From Tabrizicola flagellatus (lineage in GTDB: Bacteria; Pseudomonadota; Alphaproteobacteria; Rhodobacterales; Rhodobacteraceae), in NCBI RefSeq assembly GCF_008271465.1, contig NZ_VMDU01000007.1, positions 1 to 64,000 on the forward strand: a stretch of DNA of 64,000 bases, given 5' to 3'. This document shows, piece after piece, positions 1 to 9,200 of the stretch (its first letter is position 1; each line of letters starts with the position of its first letter). A model generated the notes under the pieces. It had not been told where the DNA came from. It searched no databases and was given only the letters and a program-made list of their open reading frames with translations. Position numbers and translations under genes: made by a program.

Positions 1-52
1 TCCTCGCAGACCCACCTTGGCACATCGATGCCGTCGGGGGGCGGTCACATCA

Positions 53-1009
53 TCAGGCCGAAAGGCCCGACAAGCCCAGGTTGCGGATAACCGAATCAAC
101 AGTCTCCTGCATCAGCCGCGCCACCTCGGGAGAGGGGGGCGTCGCCGGGTTGCCATCGGCCCGCAGCAGGGCATGGGGCAGGCCGACCGGGCTTTGCTGA
201 TAGAGCACCGCATGGTGGACCAGCGCCACGAGGTAGTTGCCGATGTCGTTGAGATGGATCACGTCCAGCGATCCGTCCTCGGCCCGGGCAAAGAGGTCGG
301 TCCGGTCGCGGACATTGCCCACGCCGCCCTGCGCCTCGACCGCGCGGACGAAGGCGGCCAGCACCTGGCCGGCGGGGATCAGGAAGATCCGCGTGCCTTC
401 CGGCAACCGTTCCAGCGCGGGGCCGAGGACGCGCGACAGCCAGTAGCGGTCGTGATCCAGGTCCAGCCGCTCCAGCCAGCCTTCGGGGTCGTCCAGCTGG
501 TGCCAGGTCTCGTAGAGATAGAGCCGCACATCGGGACGCGCCTTCAGCGCCTCGGCGGCCCAGCGGGCCAGATAGACCGGGCTGTCGTAGTAGCGGATCG
601 AAGCCCGGATCTCGACCATCTCGGTCAGCACGATCGCGTCGTAGTCGCCGCTCTGGACGGCTTCCAGCGCCGGGCGAAAGCGGGGGTGGGCGTTTTCCGC
701 CTCGAACCCGTTGATCGGCGCGTCGCCCCAATGCGCTTGCAGGGTCGTGCCCCAGCCGAGCTGGCTGTCGTAGCTGTGGCCGGCGGGAGCAAGCTGGGCC
801 ACCATCGCGGGCATGTCGCGGTTCACCAGGCTGTGGCCAAGGTGGAATACCGACAGAGGCTGATCCGGTTTCGGCACCGAAAACCCGGTCAGCCGGGTGC
901 GCACCGACTCTGCCGAGGGCGCGCGGGTCAGGTGCCAGTAGAGCCCGCCGGCGCCGATCGCCGAAAGCAGGCTGGACAGGATCGCCGTCCGTCGCGTCAT
1001 CATCGTCAC
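53..1009 (-). CDS. SGNH/GDSL-type hydrolase-like protein, last gene of the PKS/NRPS operon
   Basis: A 318-residue protein, probably an esterase or acyl-transfer enzyme of the SGNH fold, substrate unknown. The N-terminus has twin Arg and a hydrophobic stretch (about residues 6-26), which suggests a membrane anchor or exported protein. Near residue 57 the motif HLGHSLVNRDMP resembles block I of SGNH hydrolases (Gly-x-Ser), and near residue 260 DVIHLNDIGNYL could supply the Asp and His. The start overlaps the end of the phosphopantetheinyl transferase gene by 4 bases, so it is almost certainly co-translated with the biosynthetic genes. It might release, deacylate or transfer the PKS/NRPS product. 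The family call rests on two short motifs. It could be a more distant hypothetical family. Confidence 0.72.
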   Translation of the reverse strand: MTMMTRRTAILSSLLSAIGAGGLYWHLTRAPSAESVRTRLTGFSVPKPDQPLSVFHLGHSLVNRDMPAMVAQLAPAGHSYDSQLGWGTTLQAHWGDAPINGFEAENAHPRFRPALEAVQSGDYDAIVLTEMVEIRASIRYYDSPVYLARWAAEALKARPDVRLYLYETWHQLDDPEGWLERLDLDHDRYWLSRVLGPALERLPEGTRIFLIPAGQVLAAFVRAVEAQGGVGNVRDRTDLFARAEDGSLDVIHLNDIGNYLVALVHHAVLYQQSPVGLPHALLRADGNPATPPSPEVARLMQETVDSVIRNLGLSGLSA

Positions 1010-1662
1010 CGTGTCACCCCTGCCAGAACCAGACCCTCGACCAGAGCCAGCCGGCCCCGCACCCTGTCGCCGGTGCGGAAGGCCCCGGCATCGGTCAGGA
1101 ACTGGGCATCGAAGCCGTCCTCGGCAAGGGTCAGATGCACCGCATCAAAGCCGAACATCGCCCGCGCACCCTGTGCCTGCGCCTTGAACAGCGCCTCCTT
1201 CGCCGCGAAGAGCCGGCGCAGCCAGAGCCCCGGCTCCCCCGCCGGCAGCGCGGCACGTTCGGCGGCCGAGGCGATCTCGGGCCAGATCTCGGGCGCGAGC
1301 GGTTCGTCCGGCTCGACATCGACCCCGATCGGACCCCCGCGCCGGACGACGGCCACGGCCAGACCGGCCGAGTGCGAGATCGAGCCGGAGATGCCCTCGG
1401 GCCACAGCGGGGATCTGTCGGGCAGGCGGGGCAGCACGACCGGCGGCAGGCCGAGCGCAGAGAGCGCCTGGCGCGCCGCCTGGCGTCCGGCGGCGAATTC
1501 GCTGACCCGACGCGGCACCGCCCTGGCGACGGCCGCGCGTTCCTCGGGCCAGAGCGCCCCGGGGTCGGCGGCGGCAAGGTTGCAGACCGCCACCGAAACC
1601 CCGGCCGGGAACAGGTCGGCCAGCGCCTGCCCGACCCGGCCGAGCCGCAGCGGAGCGGTCAT
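1006..1662 (-). CDS. 4'-phosphopantetheinyl transferase (EntD/Sfp type)
   Basis: Transfers the phosphopantetheine arm of CoA to the serine of carrier domains and so activates the ACP and peptidyl-carrier domains of the two megasynthases upstream. Hallmarks of the 218-residue protein are SISHSAG (about residue 95), GVDVEP (about 113, Mg-binding Asp/Glu) and FAAKEALFKA (about 151, WxxKEAxxK-like motif). Length is normal for the EntD class. The start overlaps the NRPS stop (ATGA), and the 3' end overlaps the SGNH gene. A dedicated transferase inside the operon supports the cluster being functional and self-contained. Confidence 0.93.
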   Translation of the reverse strand: MTAPLRLGRVGQALADLFPAGVSVAVCNLAAADPGALWPEERAAVARAVPRRVSEFAAGRQAARQALSALGLPPVVLPRLPDRSPLWPEGISGSISHSAGLAVAVVRRGGPIGVDVEPDEPLAPEIWPEIASAAERAALPAGEPGLWLRRLFAAKEALFKAQAQGARAMFGFDAVHLTLAEDGFDAQFLTDAGAFRTGDRVRGRLALVEGLVLAGVTR

Positions 1663-4600
1663 CCCAGCGCCTTCTCCCGCGCCTCGCGCATGGCCCGGCG
1701 GCGCGCCATGGCATCCATCCGGCTGTCGGCGGCCCCGGTCGCGCCGGGCTGCGGCGCGGGCGCGGCGGCGACGGGCGCGGCAACCTGGGCCGGGATGGCC
1801 GACGCCTGCGGCAGCACCTTGGCGACATGTTCGGCCAGCGTCGAGACGACCGGGAAGCGGAAGATGTCGGTGATCGCGATCCGGTCGGAGTTCAGCGCCA
1901 CCTTCAGCTCGCGGTGCGCCTGCACCGCCAGAAGCGAATGGCCGCCAAGGGTGAAGAAATTGTCCGACCGCCCGACCTGCGGCACGCCGAGGACGCGGGC
2001 GAAGACGGCGGCGATGGTGGCCTCGACCCCGCCTTCCAGCGGCGCGACGGCCTTGGTGGCGGCGGGGGCGGCGGCGGCGTGGGGGGAGGGCAGGGCCTTG
2101 CGGTCCACCTTGCCGTTCGGGGTCAGCGGCATCGCCTCGAGCCGGACGACATGGGCGGGGACCATGACCTCGGGCAGGTGCGCAGACAGATCCCGGCGCA
2201 GCGCCTGCTCGTCCACCGGGCCATCGGCGGTGACATAGGCCACCAGGCGGACATCGCCGGGCTGATCCTCGCGGGCGATGACCACGGCCTGCCGGATCCC
2301 GGCCATCGCTTCCAGCGCGGTCTCGATCTCGCCCAGTTCGATCCGGTGGCCGCGGATCTTGACCTGGAAATCGGCCCGGCCGAGGTAGTCGAGCTTGCCG
2401 TCAGGCCGCCTGCGCACCAGATCGCCGGTGCGATACATCCGCCCCCGACCGGCAAAGGGATCGGGGCGGAAACGGTCGGCGGTCAGGTCGGGGCGCCGGA
2501 AATAGCCCTGCGCCACGCCCTCGCCGCCGATCCAGAGCTCTCCGGCCTCGCCATCGGCGACCGGGGACTGGCTGTCGTCCAGCACATAAAGCGCCGTGTT
2601 CGCAATGGGTTGTCCGATGTTGACCACACCCTCTGCCCCGGTTGTCGCCTCGACCGAGGACCAGATCGTCGTCTCGGTCGGGCCATACATGTTCAGCACC
2701 GGCCCGCCGATCAGCCCCGAGAGATCGCCGGCCAGGCGACCCATCAAGGCCTCGCCTCCGACCAGCATCCGCTTCAGCCGCGACAGCGCCGCACGGGCGC
2801 CGGGATCCTCGGCCAGCATCCGCGCCATCGAGGGCGTGCATTGCAGGTGCGTCACCCCGTGGCGGTGGATGAGACCGGCCATCGAGTCATCGGCCTCGGC
2901 CCCGGAGTTCGTGATCCGCAGGACCTCGGCCACATGTTTCAGCCCCTCCAGCACCACGGGCGTTGCGATGCCATAGTCGATGAGGCAGGCCACCTCGTCG
3001 ATGTCGATGGCCTTCAGTTCCTCGACGCGCTTCACCGCATCCTCGACCGTGCCGAACAGGCCCGAGTCCTCGAAATAGCGTTGGAAGGCGAAATCGAGGA
3101 TCGCCTCCATCTCGTCCGGGGCCAGCGACCGGAGGTCGATATCCATGGGATTGGCCACCCCTTGCGGCTTCTTGAAGGCCGGGAAGGCCCAGGCGTATTG
3201 CTTGATCAGCCCGGCCGCCGAGCGCAGGTAGCTTTTCATCGGCTCGCGCGCGACTTCGCGCGCCGTCTCGCGGTCGCTGGCGAGGAAGGTGTGCAGCATC
3301 AGCGTGACCTTGAAGCGCGACGGGTCGTGACCCGCCTCGGCCAGCGCGGCGCGGTAGAGCTTCACCTTGTCCGCGACCTCGGCAATCGACTGGCCGAGGA
3401 GGTGGGTGAGCACATGCGCACCCGCCTTGCCGGCATCGCGCCAGGTTTCGGGGTTGCCCGCGGTGGTGACCCAGGCCTCCACTTCCCTCGATACGGGGCG
3501 CGGCTGGGTCCTGACGGCAAAGGGCGTGCCATCCTTGCGCGGGAAGTCCACTGCCTCGCCGCGCCAGAGCTTGCGCACGGCGTCAAGCGAGTCGAACAGC
3601 GCCTGGCGGTTGGCGGGTGGAGTGTTCTCGGGCCGCAGCACGAAGTCGTCCGGCTGCCAGCCCGAAGCGAAGGCCAGGCCCGCGCGACCATTGGTCAGAT
3701 TGTCGATGACAGCCCATTCCTCGGCAATCCGGGCGGGATGGTGCAGGGGGGCAACGATGCTGCCGGCGCGCACGCCGATGTTCTTCGTCACGGCGGCCGC
3801 CGCCGCGCCGGTGACCGAAGGGTTCGGGTAGGGGCCGCCGAAGGCATGGAAATGGCGCTCTGGCGTCCAGATGGCGACAAAGCCGTTCTGGTCGGCGAAT
3901 TTTGCGCCTTCCAGCAACAGTTCATACTTCGACGGACCCGGCAGGTCGTCGTTGCCCCAGTAGTAGACGCTGAATTCCATCTTCCGCGGGCTGATCCCGT
4001 TGCCTCCCCCTGATCCGGCCGAGGGACGGACCCGGGCGCTGTCATCGGCCAGGACGACCGTAAAGCCGCGGGTCAGGGTCCAGAACAGCTCCAGCACCGA
4101 GATGTCGAAGCTCAGCGAGGTGACGGCCAGCCAGGTGCCGGGATCGGTGCCCAGCACGTCGTCCATACCGGCGAAGAAATTCATCGCGTTGCGGTGGGTG
4201 ACGACCACTCCCTTGGGCCGGCCGGTGGAGCCGGAGGTGTAGATCACATAGGCAGGGTCCTCTGCGGTCGGACCATCGGCGGGGGGCGCAGCGGGGGCCG
4301 CCGCAAGCCGCGGATCGGTGTCGAGGACCAGACGCGCGGGGCCGTGCGGCAGGGCCTCGGCCACAGCGCTTTCGGTCAGGATGACGGGGCACCCCGAATC
4401 CTCGGCGTAAAGCGCCAGGCGGTCGGCGGGATAGGTCGGGTCCATCGGCACATAGGCCGCGCCGGCCAGCTGGATGCCGAGTGCGCCGGCCACCATGTCG
4501 GTCGTCCGCCGGCAGGCCAGGCCGACCAGCGTGCCGCGCCCGACGCCCAGCCCGCGCAGGGTGTTCGCGATCCGGCCTGCCCGGTCGGCCAGCTGAGAGT

Positions 4601-6245
4601 AGGTCAGCCGCGCCTCGCCCGCGACAACGGCGGTCGCCTCCGGCGTGCGCATGGCCTGCGCAAGGATCGCGCCGGGCAGGGTGGCCTGCCGGTCGTAGTC
4701 GCGCCGCGTGGCAGCAAGAGCCCCGGCATAGACCCTGGTCTCGGCCTCGGACAGCGGGCTGATGCCGGACAGATCGGCCTCGGGTGTGGCGGCCATCCTG
4801 GCAAGGACACGGGCGATGCGCTCGGCCAGCCGGGCGGCCTCGGCGGCGGGCAGGCGGGCGGCGTCGTGCCAGAGCGTCGGCGTGGGGCCGGTGGTGATGG
4901 TGACGGTGCTGCCGGCCAGCGGGGCGGTGCCCTCGCCCAGGGCGAGGCCAGAGGGCGACAGCGCGGTCAGGCCGGGCTCGCGCAGGGCGAGGTCGGCTGC
5001 GATGCCCCCGGCGGCGCGGGCGGCATCGAGCGCGCGGCTCGCGCGGGCCTCGGCCTCGGCCAGGGGGCCGGTTGCGTCGAGCCGGACCGGCACCCAGGGC
5101 AGAAGATAGCCCGGTGCGCGGTCCGCGCCCAGGCCCAGGGCGAGATCGCCCCCACTGCGGCCAAGCGCGCAGAGGGCGGCCAGCGCCAGGCGGGCAGGCT
5201 TTGCTTCGGGACCGTCGAGCTGGATCTGACGCCAGTCCTGCGCGGCCGAATCCGCTGATGCCAGCGCCGGATCGGGGTGCAGGAGCAGACCGCGCAGCCG
5301 TGCCTCGGCCTCGGCCGCGGGGGCTAGGGCTGCGTCAAGCCGGGCGGTTTCGGCGGCATCGGGCGAGGGCAGCAGGGCGCCGGCCCGGGCGGTGTCGATC
5401 GGCAGACCCTTCAGGCAGGTCAGCCGCGACAGGCGCACCGCGCCCGAACCGCAGGCCACCGTCACGCTGTCGGCATCGCGCGCCAGCACCGCGCCCGGCA
5501 CGCCCGAACCCGCGACGACCTCGGCCAGGCCCACGGCCCAGACCTGTCCCGCGGCCTCGACCTTGGGCACGGCAAGCGGGTTGCGGTAGCCGCCATGGTC
5601 GAGCGCCCGCACCCGGCGGGCGACCGCTTCGGCAGGTTGCGCAAAATCCAGCCGTCCGGCGGCAGAGGGCCGGTCCGACCGCATCCAGACCTTGCGCGGG
5701 CCGGGGGCTTGCGGCTGGCGTGGCTGGCCGCCCGCCTCGAGTGCCGCGATGACATCGGTGAAACTGTCCAGCGCCGCGCTGAAGCAGCGGGCGTTCAGGG
5801 TGAAGGCGGTGTCGTCCGGCTCGATCGCGAAGGAGCGGGTGGCCAGCACCTCGCCCTCGTCGATCCCCTCGGTCATCAGATGCCAGGTGACGGCGTGTGC
5901 CGTCTCGCTGTTCAGGATCGCCCAGACTGGCGCGTTCAGACCGGCGTAACCGGGCAGCGGGCCGTCGTGGAAGTTGACCCCACCCTTCCGGGCCAGCGCC
6001 AGGACCGGCGCCGGCACCAGCGACAGGTTGGCGACCGATAGCAGCCAGTCGACCTCCAGGCCCGCCGTGCGCTCGACCAGGCCAGCGCCCGGTGCGATGA
6101 CCCGCAGCCCCGCGCCCGCGGCCCAGGCCGCGACCCTGGGCTCGCGCGTGACCACCGCGGCAAGCCGATGACCCCGCTCCAGCCAGCGCTTGCCGCATTC
6201 GACTGTCAGGCTTTCGTTGCCGATCAGCAGGGCGGTCAGGGTCAT
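1659..6245 (-). CDS. NRPS: formyltransferase - condensation remnant - adenylation domain with inserted luciferase-like monooxygenase - carrier domain
   Basis: A 1528-residue non-ribosomal peptide synthetase module. Residues about 1-290 are a methionyl-tRNA-formyltransferase-like domain with the Asn/His of NFHDGPLPGY and the Asp of EGIDEGE. Residues about 320-510 resemble the C-terminal half of a condensation domain without HHxxxDG. The adenylation domain begins about 535 (YTSGSTGRPKG about 668), is broken at about 735-1110 by a luciferase-like FMN monooxygenase (start MEFSVYYWGNDDLPGPSKYE), and resumes at LIHRHGVTHLQCTPSMARML. A carrier domain (LGGHSLLAV, Ser about 1435) and a basic helical tail follow. 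Such inserted monooxygenases are known as the MupA/Atu3671 type. There is no thioesterase. The chosen ATG has a GGAGA ribosome site 7 bases ahead and lies 13 bases after the PKS stop; an upstream ATG at 6272 would overlap the PKS gene. The substrate amino acid cannot be read by eye. Confidence 0.92.
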   Translation of the reverse strand: MTLTALLIGNESLTVECGKRWLERGHRLAAVVTREPRVAAWAAGAGLRVIAPGAGLVERTAGLEVDWLLSVANLSLVPAPVLALARKGGVNFHDGPLPGYAGLNAPVWAILNSETAHAVTWHLMTEGIDEGEVLATRSFAIEPDDTAFTLNARCFSAALDSFTDVIAALEAGGQPRQPQAPGPRKVWMRSDRPSAAGRLDFAQPAEAVARRVRALDHGGYRNPLAVPKVEAAGQVWAVGLAEVVAGSGVPGAVLARDADSVTVACGSGAVRLSRLTCLKGLPIDTARAGALLPSPDAAETARLDAALAPAAEAEARLRGLLLHPDPALASADSAAQDWRQIQLDGPEAKPARLALAALCALGRSGGDLALGLGADRAPGYLLPWVPVRLDATGPLAEAEARASRALDAARAAGGIAADLALREPGLTALSPSGLALGEGTAPLAGSTVTITTGPTPTLWHDAARLPAAEAARLAERIARVLARMAATPEADLSGISPLSEAETRVYAGALAATRRDYDRQATLPGAILAQAMRTPEATAVVAGEARLTYSQLADRAGRIANTLRGLGVGRGTLVGLACRRTTDMVAGALGIQLAGAAYVPMDPTYPADRLALYAEDSGCPVILTESAVAEALPHGPARLVLDTDPRLAAAPAAPPADGPTAEDPAYVIYTSGSTGRPKGVVVTHRNAMNFFAGMDDVLGTDPGTWLAVTSLSFDISVLELFWTLTRGFTVVLADDSARVRPSAGSGGGNGISPRKMEFSVYYWGNDDLPGPSKYELLLEGAKFADQNGFVAIWTPERHFHAFGGPYPNPSVTGAAAAAVTKNIGVRAGSIVAPLHHPARIAEEWAVIDNLTNGRAGLAFASGWQPDDFVLRPENTPPANRQALFDSLDAVRKLWRGEAVDFPRKDGTPFAVRTQPRPVSREVEAWVTTAGNPETWRDAGKAGAHVLTHLLGQSIAEVADKVKLYRAALAEAGHDPSRFKVTLMLHTFLASDRETAREVAREPMKSYLRSAAGLIKQYAWAFPAFKKPQGVANPMDIDLRSLAPDEMEAILDFAFQRYFEDSGLFGTVEDAVKRVEELKAIDIDEVACLIDYGIATPVVLEGLKHVAEVLRITNSGAEADDSMAGLIHRHGVTHLQCTPSMARMLAEDPGARAALSRLKRMLVGGEALMGRLAGDLSGLIGGPVLNMYGPTETTIWSSVEATTGAEGVVNIGQPIANTALYVLDDSQSPVADGEAGELWIGGEGVAQGYFRRPDLTADRFRPDPFAGRGRMYRTGDLVRRRPDGKLDYLGRADFQVKIRGHRIELGEIETALEAMAGIRQAVVIAREDQPGDVRLVAYVTADGPVDEQALRRDLSAHLPEVMVPAHVVRLEAMPLTPNGKVDRKALPSPHAAAAPAATKAVAPLEGGVEATIAAVFARVLGVPQVGRSDNFFTLGGHSLLAVQAHRELKVALNSDRIAITDIFRFPVVSTLAEHVAKVLPQASAIPAQVAAPVAAAPAPQPGATGAADSRMDAMARRRAMREAREKALG

Positions 6246-6258
6246 GTCGGTCTCCGGG

Positions 6259-9200
6259 TCATTCGGCTGCAAGTCTTTGGGCGGACGGGCGGGTTTCGCC
6301 AGCCTCGGCCGCCTGGATCGCGGCCTTCATCCGTGCGGCAAGAACGCGCACGTTGGGTTCCAGCACCATGGAATCGTGGTCGCCCGGCACCTCGACCACC
6401 TCCAGCCGGGGGGCGAAGGGGGTCCAGAGGTTGTCGTGGAAGACGTATTCCCGCGCCTTGGACACCCAGTTTCCGCCCGTCACCTTGTAGTGGCGGTCCA
6501 AGGGCGGGCGGTAGAGGACCACATTCCCGTCCTCCCACCGCTTCAGCTGGTAAACCCCGATAGCATGGCGGAAGGCGGCCTCGATGGCGGCGTTGTTGTA
6601 GGAGGGCACGGTCGGGTCGGGCTCGTTCGCGGCCTTGGCGCGGCGCGAGCGTTCCCATTCCCAGCGCCGACGCGCCCATTCCGCCAGGAACTTCGGCCCG
6701 CCAGCGCGAAGTTCAGCCAGCTTGATCAGGGCCTTGTCCGGCTTGGTCAGGAAGGGCCGGACGGGCAGGGGCGTGTCGAGCAGGACCATCAGCGCGACCT
6801 CCTCGCCCTCGGCGCGCAACTGCCGGCCGATGTCCCAGGCCGTCAGCCCGCCGCCCGAGAAGCCGCCGAGCAGGTAGGGGCCTTTCGGCTGAACTTGCCG
6901 GATCTCGGCGAGGCAGGAGGCCGCGGCCTCCTCGATGGTCATGTGCGGCTTGTCGTCGCCGAAGAGGCCCTTGGCCTGAAGCCCGTAGAACGGCCGGTCG
7001 GTGCCCAGAAGGCTGGCAAGGTGGCGCAGGTTCAGCACGTTGCCGAACATGCCGGCGACCAGGAAGAACGGAGTCTTGGGCCCCCCCTCGCCCCGGTGCA
7101 TGGCGACGAGGTGGGTGAACTTCGGCCCCGCCGGATCGGCAAGCGCGGTCGGCGCCGGGGCGCTGTCGTCCTGCGGGCCGATGCGGTCGATGATGAGCTG
7201 GGCGCAGCGGGCGATGGTCGGGGCCTCGAACAGGACCGAGATCGGGAAGTCGACCTTCCACTGCCGCCGGATCATCGCGAAGAGGCGCACGGCGATAAGC
7301 GAGTGGCCGCCGAGCGCGAAGAAGTCGTCCTCCACCCCCACTTCGGCGACGCCCAGAAGCTCGGCCCAGAAGCCGGCAAGGGTGCGTTCGACGCTGTTCC
7401 GGGGCGCAACATAGGCGCTTTCCAGTTCGGGTCGTGCAAAGCCGGGGCCTTCGGTCTCTGCCGCAACCGGTGCGTTGGCCTGTTTCACCAGCGCCTCGAG
7501 ATCCAGCGAGGAGACAAGGACCTGCGCACCGTCTGCCGCAAGCGCTCGCAGGAAGGCCTCGGCGCCCTCGGCCGGGCGGATTCCGCCGGCAAGGGCCTGG
7601 GCAAGGCGCTGTTCGGCGGGGGACTGGCCGCGTTGGTCCTCGTCGCGGATCACGTCGCGCGGATTGGGCGGCTGCGGCTTGGCGAGCGCCTCCTCGAAGG
7701 CGACCTTGCGGAAGGTGATGCCCTCGACCTCGACCAGCACCTTGCCCGAGGGATCGGTCAGGGTGACATCGAAGCTGGCGGTATCCTCTGCGGGCGTGCC
7801 CGACAGGCGGACCCAGCTGCGGATTTCGGCGGGAAGCGGGCCATGGACCCGGATCGCGGTGGTCATCACCGGGGCCCAGACGAAGCCCTCGGCCACCTTC
7901 GGCAGAAGCGCGATGCCCCAGCCGGTGCCGATGTCGTAAAGCGCGGGGTGGATGGTGCAGGTGGCGGTGTCCTGCACGGCCTGGGTCGGAAGCGCCAGGG
8001 TTGCCAGCCCTTCCCGGTTGCCAAGCGCAGTCGCTTTCAGCACCTGCCAGCGCGGGCCGAAGGCGATCCGGTCTTCCTGCGCCGATGGCAGGGTCTCGCC
8101 CCCCGGAGCCGTGGCCTTGTCGGGGCAGCGCGCGGCGATGGCGGCGAGGTCGAGCGTTTCCGGTTGCGTCGTCAGGGGGGCCACGCCCATCTCGGCGGTC
8201 AGGGCCCAGCCCTGCGGCTCCAGCGCGCGGGCCTGCAGGCGCTGGCTGCCGTCGCGGGCCCGGGTGAGGCTGACGCGCAGGTCGCGCGGCAGGTCCGCCT
8301 CCAGCCGCAGGGGGCGGAAGACGGTCAGGTCGGTCAGGTGCAGGCCGCCCTTGAGGCCTGTGGCCATCAGCGCCTCGCTGGCGATCTCGGGGTAGGCCGA
8401 GCCGGGCAGGACCGCCGTGCCGTCCAGGAGGCGGTGGTCGTCCATCACCCACTGGTCCTTGGTCAGGGTGGCATGAAACCGGGTTTCATCCTCGCCTTTC
8501 TGCATCCGCTCGAGGACCAGTTGACCGGGCAGCGGCGTGCCCGCGTCCTTGCCCTGGCGTCGGGCGTCGGCGTCGGCGGCCATGCCGATGCCGGACCAGA
8601 TGCCCCAGTTGACCGAGGTGACCTTGGTCAGCCCGCCCGCGCGGGACTTGGCGAAGGCGTTGAGGTATTCGTTCGCCGCGACATAGTCGGCCTGGCCCGC
8701 CGGGGTCAGGACGGTGGAGGTGGAACTGAACAGCACGATCCGGTCCACCGAGCCGTCAGGGAGAAGCGTGTCGAGCAGTTTCGTGCCGTGGACCTTGGGC
8801 GACAGGACCGCGTCGGCGGACCCCGGGTCCTTGCCGAGGAGGGGGGCGTCATCGACGGTGCCTGCGGCATGGACGACGCCATGGATCGGGCCGAACTCGG
8901 CCCGGACGCGGTCGAAGGCGGCGCGCATCTCCTCGGGGTTGCAGACATCGGCGGCGACGGCCATCACGCGACCGAGGCGTTCGAGGCGCGACAGCACCCC
9001 GGCACGGACCGATCCCGGTTCGGGGACGTGGCGGCCGATGAGCGCAACCTTGGCATGACGGTCGCGCATCAGGCGTTCGGCCACGGTGACGCCGATCCCG
9101 CCAAAGCCGCCGGTGATGACCCAGACCGAGCCTTCGGGCACTTCGGCCTGATCGGGCAGTTTCGCCGGCACGAGGCGGGTTTCCAGTCTCCGGCCGCCCC

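Noticed and set aside
1-52. Gene or terminator at the left edge
   Set aside because: Only 52 bases are available beyond the SGNH stop, and no stem-loop or coding signal is clear.
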